From NCBI GenBank assembly GCA_963769115.1, contig CAVYKN010000020.1:186001-250000 (forward strand): DNA of 64,000 nt. Direction: 5' to 3'. Numbering within the stretch: the stretch's first letter is position 1; every line of letters begins with the position of its first letter. Source of the stretch: DASTFY01 sp963769115 (lineage in GTDB: Bacteria > Actinomycetota > Acidimicrobiia > Acidimicrobiales > Ilumatobacteraceae). The notes under the pieces are model-generated. The model was not told the DNA's origin, did no database searches, and saw only the letters and a program-made list of their open reading frames with translations. A program made the translations under genes and the position numbers. Below are positions 59,933 through 64,000 of the stretch, piece by piece.

Positions 59933-61580
59933 GTGACCACCCCGGAGCCGCTGGTCGCCGGTCAGACCGCGCTGGCCGAGGGTCGCTGGGCCGAGGCTCG
60001 CGACCTGTTCGAGGCCAGCCTGGCGGAGGAGGAGTCGGGCGACGCCTGCTTCGGGCTGGCCGCCGCCCTGTGGTGGTTGGGCGAGAGCCAGGGGAGCGTC
60101 GACCGCTGCACCCAGGCCTATGCGCTGTACCGCCGGGCGGCCGCCGTCGAGCCGGCCGTGCAGTGCGCGGCGTGGCTGGCCATCACCTACAAGGCCAACT
60201 TCGCCAACACGGCGGCGGCCAACGGGTGGCTGGGCCGGGCCGACCGCCTGCTGGAGGCGATCGACCCCGGCCCGCTCCACGCGTGGGTCTGGATCGCGCG
60301 CGCCTACCGCATGCCCGACCTCGAGCGGGCCGCGGCGTTGACGGCGCAGGCCCTCGAGCTCGCCCGGCAGACCGGTGACGTGGACATGGAGCTCGGCGCC
60401 CTGTCCCAGCTCGGTCTGATCCGGGTCGGGCGGGGCGACGTCGACGAGGGCTTCGCGATGCTGGACGAGGCGCATGGTGGCGGCGCTGGCGGGCGAGCGC
60501 TCGAACCTGGACACCGTGGTCTACGCCTGCTGCGACATGCTCAACGCCTGCGAGCTGGCCAGCGACGTCGACCGGGCTGCGCAGTGGTGCGAGGTGGCCG
60601 ACCGCTTCACCGAGACCTACGGCTCTCCGTTCCTCTACGCCGAGTGCCGCATCTTCTACGGCAGCGTGCTGGCGGCCAAGGGCCGGTGGGCCGATGCCGA
60701 GCGGGAGCTGTCGACCGGCCTGAGGATCACGGAGGGGACCTGCCCCGGCCTGCACGCCCGGGCCCTCAGCCGCCTCGCCGCGCTGCGGGTGCGCCAGGGG
60801 CGGCTCGAGGAGGCCGAAGCCCTGGAGGCCGGCGTCGGCGCCGGCATGGCGGCGGAGGCCGACGCGGCCCTGACGCGGGCTGCGTTGCTGCTGGCGCGAG
60901 GGGACGGCGCCGGGGCGAGCCGTCACCTGCAGCGCCGCCTGCACCAGCTGGAAGCCCACCGCTCCCACCGCGCCGCGGCGCTGGAGCTGCTGGTCGACGC
61001 CCAACTCGCAGCGGACGACCTGGCCGCCGCCCGTGCCGCGCTCGACGAGCTCAGCGAGGTCGTGCCGGCCGGCAGCAGCGAGCGGCTGACGGCCTTGCTG
61101 GCCGCGGCCCGGGGCCGGGTGCTGCTGGCCGGCGGTGACGTCGAGCCCGCGGTCGCCGAGCTGGAAGCCGCCCTGGCGCACTGGGCCGGGGCCGGGTTCC
61201 CGTTCGAGGCGGCTCGCGCCCAGTACCACCTGGCGCAGGCGAAGGCCGGCGGGCAGCCCGACGTCGCCGTCGAGCACGCCCGCCACGCGCTGGCCACGTT
61301 CGACGCGCTCGGCGCCGCCATGGAGGCCGACCGGGCGGCGGCGCTCCTGCGCTCGCTCGGGGTGCCCGGCCGGCCCGGACCCAAGGGCGTCGGGACGCTG
61401 ACCGAACGGGAACAGGAGGTCCTCCGGCTCCTCGGCGCAGGGCTCTCCAACCCCGAGATCGCGGCGCGGCTCTTCGTCAGCCGCAAGACGGCCTCGCATC
61501 ACGTCAGCCGCATCCTCACCAAGCTCGACTTGCGCAACCGGGCGGAGGCGGCGGCGTACGCGGCCCGGGTCCTGCCCTAG
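59933..61580 (+). CDS. LuxR-type regulator with TPR-like repeats; one frameshift
   Basis: The C-terminus is a LuxR helix-turn-helix (TLTEREQEVLRLLGAGLSNPEIAARLFVSRKTASHHVSRILTKLDLRNRAEAAAYA). The preceding 470 residues are helical TPR-like repeats (LAEGRWAEARDLFEASLAEEESGDACFGLAAALWWLG and further units), as in MalT/LAL-family regulators but without an N-terminal ATPase. An extra base near 60473 breaks the frame; correction gives MLDEAMVAALAGERSN. GTG 59933 has AAGGA 7 bases upstream. It may control the polysaccharide genes it follows. Confidence 0.85.
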
Positions 61581-61663
61581 CCACGTCGCCACGTGCGCAT
61601 CCCGAGAGCAGGATGGGTCAGTTGCCCGATGCTCGCCGGCGGCGCGACCGGGATGATCGGGCC

Positions 61664-62473
61664 ATGACCGCCACCGAACCGTCCGAGTCGTTCCAGATCC
61701 CCATCGAGGCCGCCGAGCTCTACGAGGAGGCCTTCGTCCCCGGCTTCTTCGCCCAGTGGGCCCCGTTGCTGTGCGACGCCGCGGACGTGGGCCCCGGCCA
61801 AGAGGTGCTCGACGTCGCCTGCGGCACCGGCATCGTGGCGCGCACGGCGGCCGGGCGTGTCGCTCCCGCCGGCCGGGTGGTCGGTGTGGACCTGAACGAG
61901 GCCATGCTGACCGTGGCCCGTCGGGTCGCGCCGGACCTCGACTGGCGCGAGGGCGACGTGGCCGCGTTGCCCTTCCCGGACGGCGGCTTCGACCGGGTGC
62001 TCTGCCAGATGGCGCTCATGTTCTTCCCGGACCGGGCCGGTGCGCTGCGGGAGATGGGCCGCGTCGCCCGGCCCGGCGGCGCCGTCGCGGCGCTGGTCCC
62101 GAGCGGCCTCGAGCAGCAGGCCGCTTTCCGGCCCACGCTCGAGATGATGGCCCGTCACGCCGGACCCGAGGCCCGCTCGCTGCTCAGCACGTACTTCGTG
62201 TGCGGCGACACTGACGAGCTGCTCGCCGCGGTGCGCGGGGCCGGCCTGGTCGAGCCGGTGGTCACGACCCACGAGGGCGTCTACGGAGCACCGTCGGTGG
62301 CCGACGCCGTGAGGACCGAGATCGACAGCACGCCGCTGCGCGAACGCATCAGCGCCGACGTCTACGAGCGCATCCAGCGCGACGCCGTCGACATCCTGGC
62401 GCCGTACACGCAGGCCGACGGATCGCTCAGAGCGCCGTTCAGCGTCGACGTCGTCGTCGCCCGGCGGCCCTGA
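61664..62473 (+). CDS. Class I SAM-dependent methyltransferase
   Basis: The 269-residue protein has the methyltransferase motifs of the UbiE/Methyltransf_11 group: QEVLDVACGTGIVARTAAGRVAPAGRVVGVDLNEAMLTVARR (motif I and acidic ribose-binding Asp), WREGDVAALPFPDGGFDRVLCQMALMFFPD and ALREMGRVARPGGAVAALVPSG. The acceptor is unknown; small molecules or lipids are usual. It ends convergently with the sugar transferase gene 13 bases away. Confidence 0.9.
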   Translation: MTATEPSESFQIPIEAAELYEEAFVPGFFAQWAPLLCDAADVGPGQEVLDVACGTGIVARTAAGRVAPAGRVVGVDLNEAMLTVARRVAPDLDWREGDVAALPFPDGGFDRVLCQMALMFFPDRAGALREMGRVARPGGAVAALVPSGLEQQAAFRPTLEMMARHAGPEARSLLSTYFVCGDTDELLAAVRGAGLVEPVVTTHEGVYGAPSVADAVRTEIDSTPLRERISADVYERIQRDAVDILAPYTQADGSLRAPFSVDVVVARRP

Positions 62474-62486
62474 GCGGCGCGCGCCG

Positions 62487-64000
62487 TCAGCTCATGGGGA
62501 CGGACGCGCCCTCGGCGTTGTTGCGCTCCCGCCCGAACACCGACGCAACCAGGCGGGCGATGACGTGCTCCACCGTGGCCAGGAGGATGATCAGGTCCAG
62601 CGACACCGACCAGTTCTCGACGTAGTAGAGGTCGAGGCGGCGGTAGGCGTCGAACGAGGGGTTGTCCCGGGCCTCGACCTGCCACAGACCGGTCAGGCCG
62701 GGCTTCACCTTCAGGCGGTCCCGCAGCTCGGGATCGAACTGGGCCACCTCGGACGGGAGGGCCGGCCGGGGGCCGACGAGGCTCATCTGGCCCCGCACGA
62801 CGTTGATGAGCTGGGGCAGCTCGTCCAGGCTGGAGTCCCGCAGGATCTTGCCGACCCGCGTGATCCGGGGATCACGGGTCATCTTGAACAGCGGGCCGCG
62901 CCGCTCGTTGTCGGCCTCCAGCTCCTTCAAGCGGGCCTCGGCGTCGACGACCATCGTGCGGAACTTGTAGACGGTGAAGGGCTTGCCGTGCCGCCCGATG
63001 CGCACCTGCTTGAAGAAGAGCGGGCCGCGGTCCTCGATCTTGATGAGGATCCAGGTGAGCAGGATGATCGGCGAGGCGAGGATCAGCCCGAGGACACCGA
63101 GGGTGAGATCGATGACCCGCTTGAGGGCGATCTGCCGCCGGGCCAGGACGGGCGCCTCGAGGTAGAAGAGCGGCTCGTAGGCGATGGGGTTGGCCCGCAG
63201 GCGCCGGAAGTCGATGCCGCGCAGGCCGCTGGAGAGCTGGATGTGGACGTTGCGCTCTTGGAGCCCGCGCACGACGCCCGTGAGCTGCGGGGCGGGGATG
63301 GCGCCGGCCACCACGATGACGCCTCGGGTCTCGTGTCGCTCGAGCACGTCGAAGGTCTCCTGCACCGGCCCGAGCCACTGCGCGGCCATGCCGTTGGCCA
63401 GGGCTTCGGTGCGCTCGCCGATGACGCCCTCGACGCGGAAGCCGGCCTCCGGGTGGGTGGCGATGAGCTCCATGATGTCGGCCGCCTCCGCGCTGGCGCC
63501 GACGATGACGACCCGGCGGCAGTAGCGGCCGCTGCGGCGCGCCTGGGCCAGGTAGGCCCGGAAGACGCTCCGGCCGGTGATGAGGAACACCAGGCTGAGC
63601 GCGGCGCCCACCAGTGCCTCGGTGAGGCGGGCGGGCACGTGGAAGATGCGGGTCAGGAGGATCTCGCCGACCGCCGCCAACCCCGCCGCCCTGGTCAGGC
63701 GGGAGAGCTCGACCGAGCGGATGGCCGACACCCGGGCCAGGTACAGCTCCTGCACGCTCAGCAGCCACAGGCCGATGGCGGTGGTCCCGAGGACGACGAG
63801 GAGCCCCTGGACGGTGTCCCGGTTGGCCCGGCCGACGACGAACAACGACAGGATCCAGGCGGCGACGAAGGCCAGGGCGTCGATGCCGACCAGGACCTCG
63901 CGCAGGTGGCTCTTGCGCCCGGTCGGGGCGACCAGGGTGACCTCGTCCTGCGCGTCGATGGCGGACTCATGGCCGGCGATCCCGTTCAGAGCACCCAGCT
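62487..64000 (-). CDS. Polyprenyl-phosphate sugar phosphotransferase (WbaP/CpsE type), partial at the N-terminus
   Basis: About 500 codons are visible and the frame is open to the window edge with no ATG or GTG start in it. Several membrane helices (IGLWLLSVQELYLARV, LTEALVGAALSLVFLITG) and a Rossmann-like CoA_binding_3 domain (CRRVVIVGASAEAADIMELIATHPEAGFRVEGVIGE) lead to the catalytic bacterial sugar transferase domain: LKRVIDLTLGVLGLILASPIILLTWILIKIEDRGPLFFKQVRIGRHGKPFTVYKFRTM, then LDELPQLINVVRGQMSLVGPRPALPSEV and KPGLTGLWQVEARDNPSFD. It starts polysaccharide assembly by putting a sugar phosphate on the lipid carrier. Confidence 0.95.
   Translation of the reverse strand, partial: LGALNGIAGHESAIDAQDEVTLVAPTGRKSHLREVLVGIDALAFVAAWILSLFVVGRANRDTVQGLLVVLGTTAIGLWLLSVQELYLARVSAIRSVELSRLTRAAGLAAVGEILLTRIFHVPARLTEALVGAALSLVFLITGRSVFRAYLAQARRSGRYCRRVVIVGASAEAADIMELIATHPEAGFRVEGVIGERTEALANGMAAQWLGPVQETFDVLERHETRGVIVVAGAIPAPQLTGVVRGLQERNVHIQLSSGLRGIDFRRLRANPIAYEPLFYLEAPVLARRQIALKRVIDLTLGVLGLILASPIILLTWILIKIEDRGPLFFKQVRIGRHGKPFTVYKFRTMVVDAEARLKELEADNERRGPLFKMTRDPRITRVGKILRDSSLDELPQLINVVRGQMSLVGPRPALPSEVAQFDPELRDRLKVKPGLTGLWQVEARDNPSFDAYRRLDLYYVENWSVSLDLIILLATVEHVIARLVASVFGRERNNAEGASVPMS

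Overview
The window is a high-GC chromosomal segment of an actinobacterium, most likely from the class Acidimicrobiia or a close relative. This is an inference from gene content: F420-type luciferase-like oxidoreductase, actinobacterial CysQ, EtfD-type ferredoxin/quinone reductase, dCTP deaminase, GTG starts, and many start codons only 6-10 bases after a TANNNT box, as in leaderless actinobacterial mRNAs. There are no rRNAs, CRISPR arrays or recognisable insertion sequences. One tRNA (Gly, CCC) is present.

Layout. (1) 1-11.9 kb: an acyl-CoA-dehydrogenase-family gene diverges from an operon of an alpha/beta hydrolase, a NicX-like ring-cleaving dioxygenase, a glutamine-synthetase-like ligase and a branched-chain-type ABC importer. 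Next come a class I glutamine amidotransferase diverging from a MarR regulator, and an aminobutyraldehyde-type dehydrogenase. An 18-bp operator-like palindrome at the MarR gene recurs before the ligase gene, suggesting one regulon for N-heterocycle or amine catabolism. (2) 11.9-18.3 kb: secreted and membrane proteins, including a five-gene run of unknown purpose that contains a beta-lactamase-fold protein with Cys in place of the catalytic Ser. (3) 18.5-24.8 kb: an operon for oxidative tryptophan catabolism (TDO, kynurenine 3-monooxygenase, kynureninase, 3-hydroxyanthranilate dioxygenase, ACMS decarboxylase, RidA-type deaminase). (4) 24.7-34 kb: mixed genes, including an aldo/keto reductase, an FAD monooxygenase followed by a formylglycine-generating enzyme, an F420 oxidoreductase, tRNA-Gly, dcd and a PhoX-like protein. 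(5) 34-40.5 kb: an FtsX-type permease, an EtfD-like reductase, a cyclic-nucleotide-binding protein, a winged-helix regulator and PII. (6) 40.6-64 kb: a large exopolysaccharide cluster.

The exopolysaccharide cluster is the most striking system. It begins with cysQ (PAP phosphatase). Two GT4 glycosyltransferases, five sulfotransferase-like genes, a glycoside hydrolase, two O-antigen ligase/polymerases, two Wzz-like proteins and two flippases follow. It ends with a LuxR-type regulator, a methyltransferase and the start of a polyprenyl-phosphate sugar transferase on the opposite strand. Sulfotransferase-ligase-Wzz-flippase occurs twice in tandem in the same order. The natural reading is synthesis and export of a sulfated polysaccharide, with CysQ removing the PAP by-product. 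The first Wzz has a very acidic, repeat-containing tail, and the first flippase carries an extra C-terminal domain.

Caution: at least 18 conserved genes or gene segments are broken by single-base frameshifts, nearly all one extra base, often in a G or C run. This looks like residual sequencing error, so I annotate the interrupted genes as whole loci and give the approximate break points.
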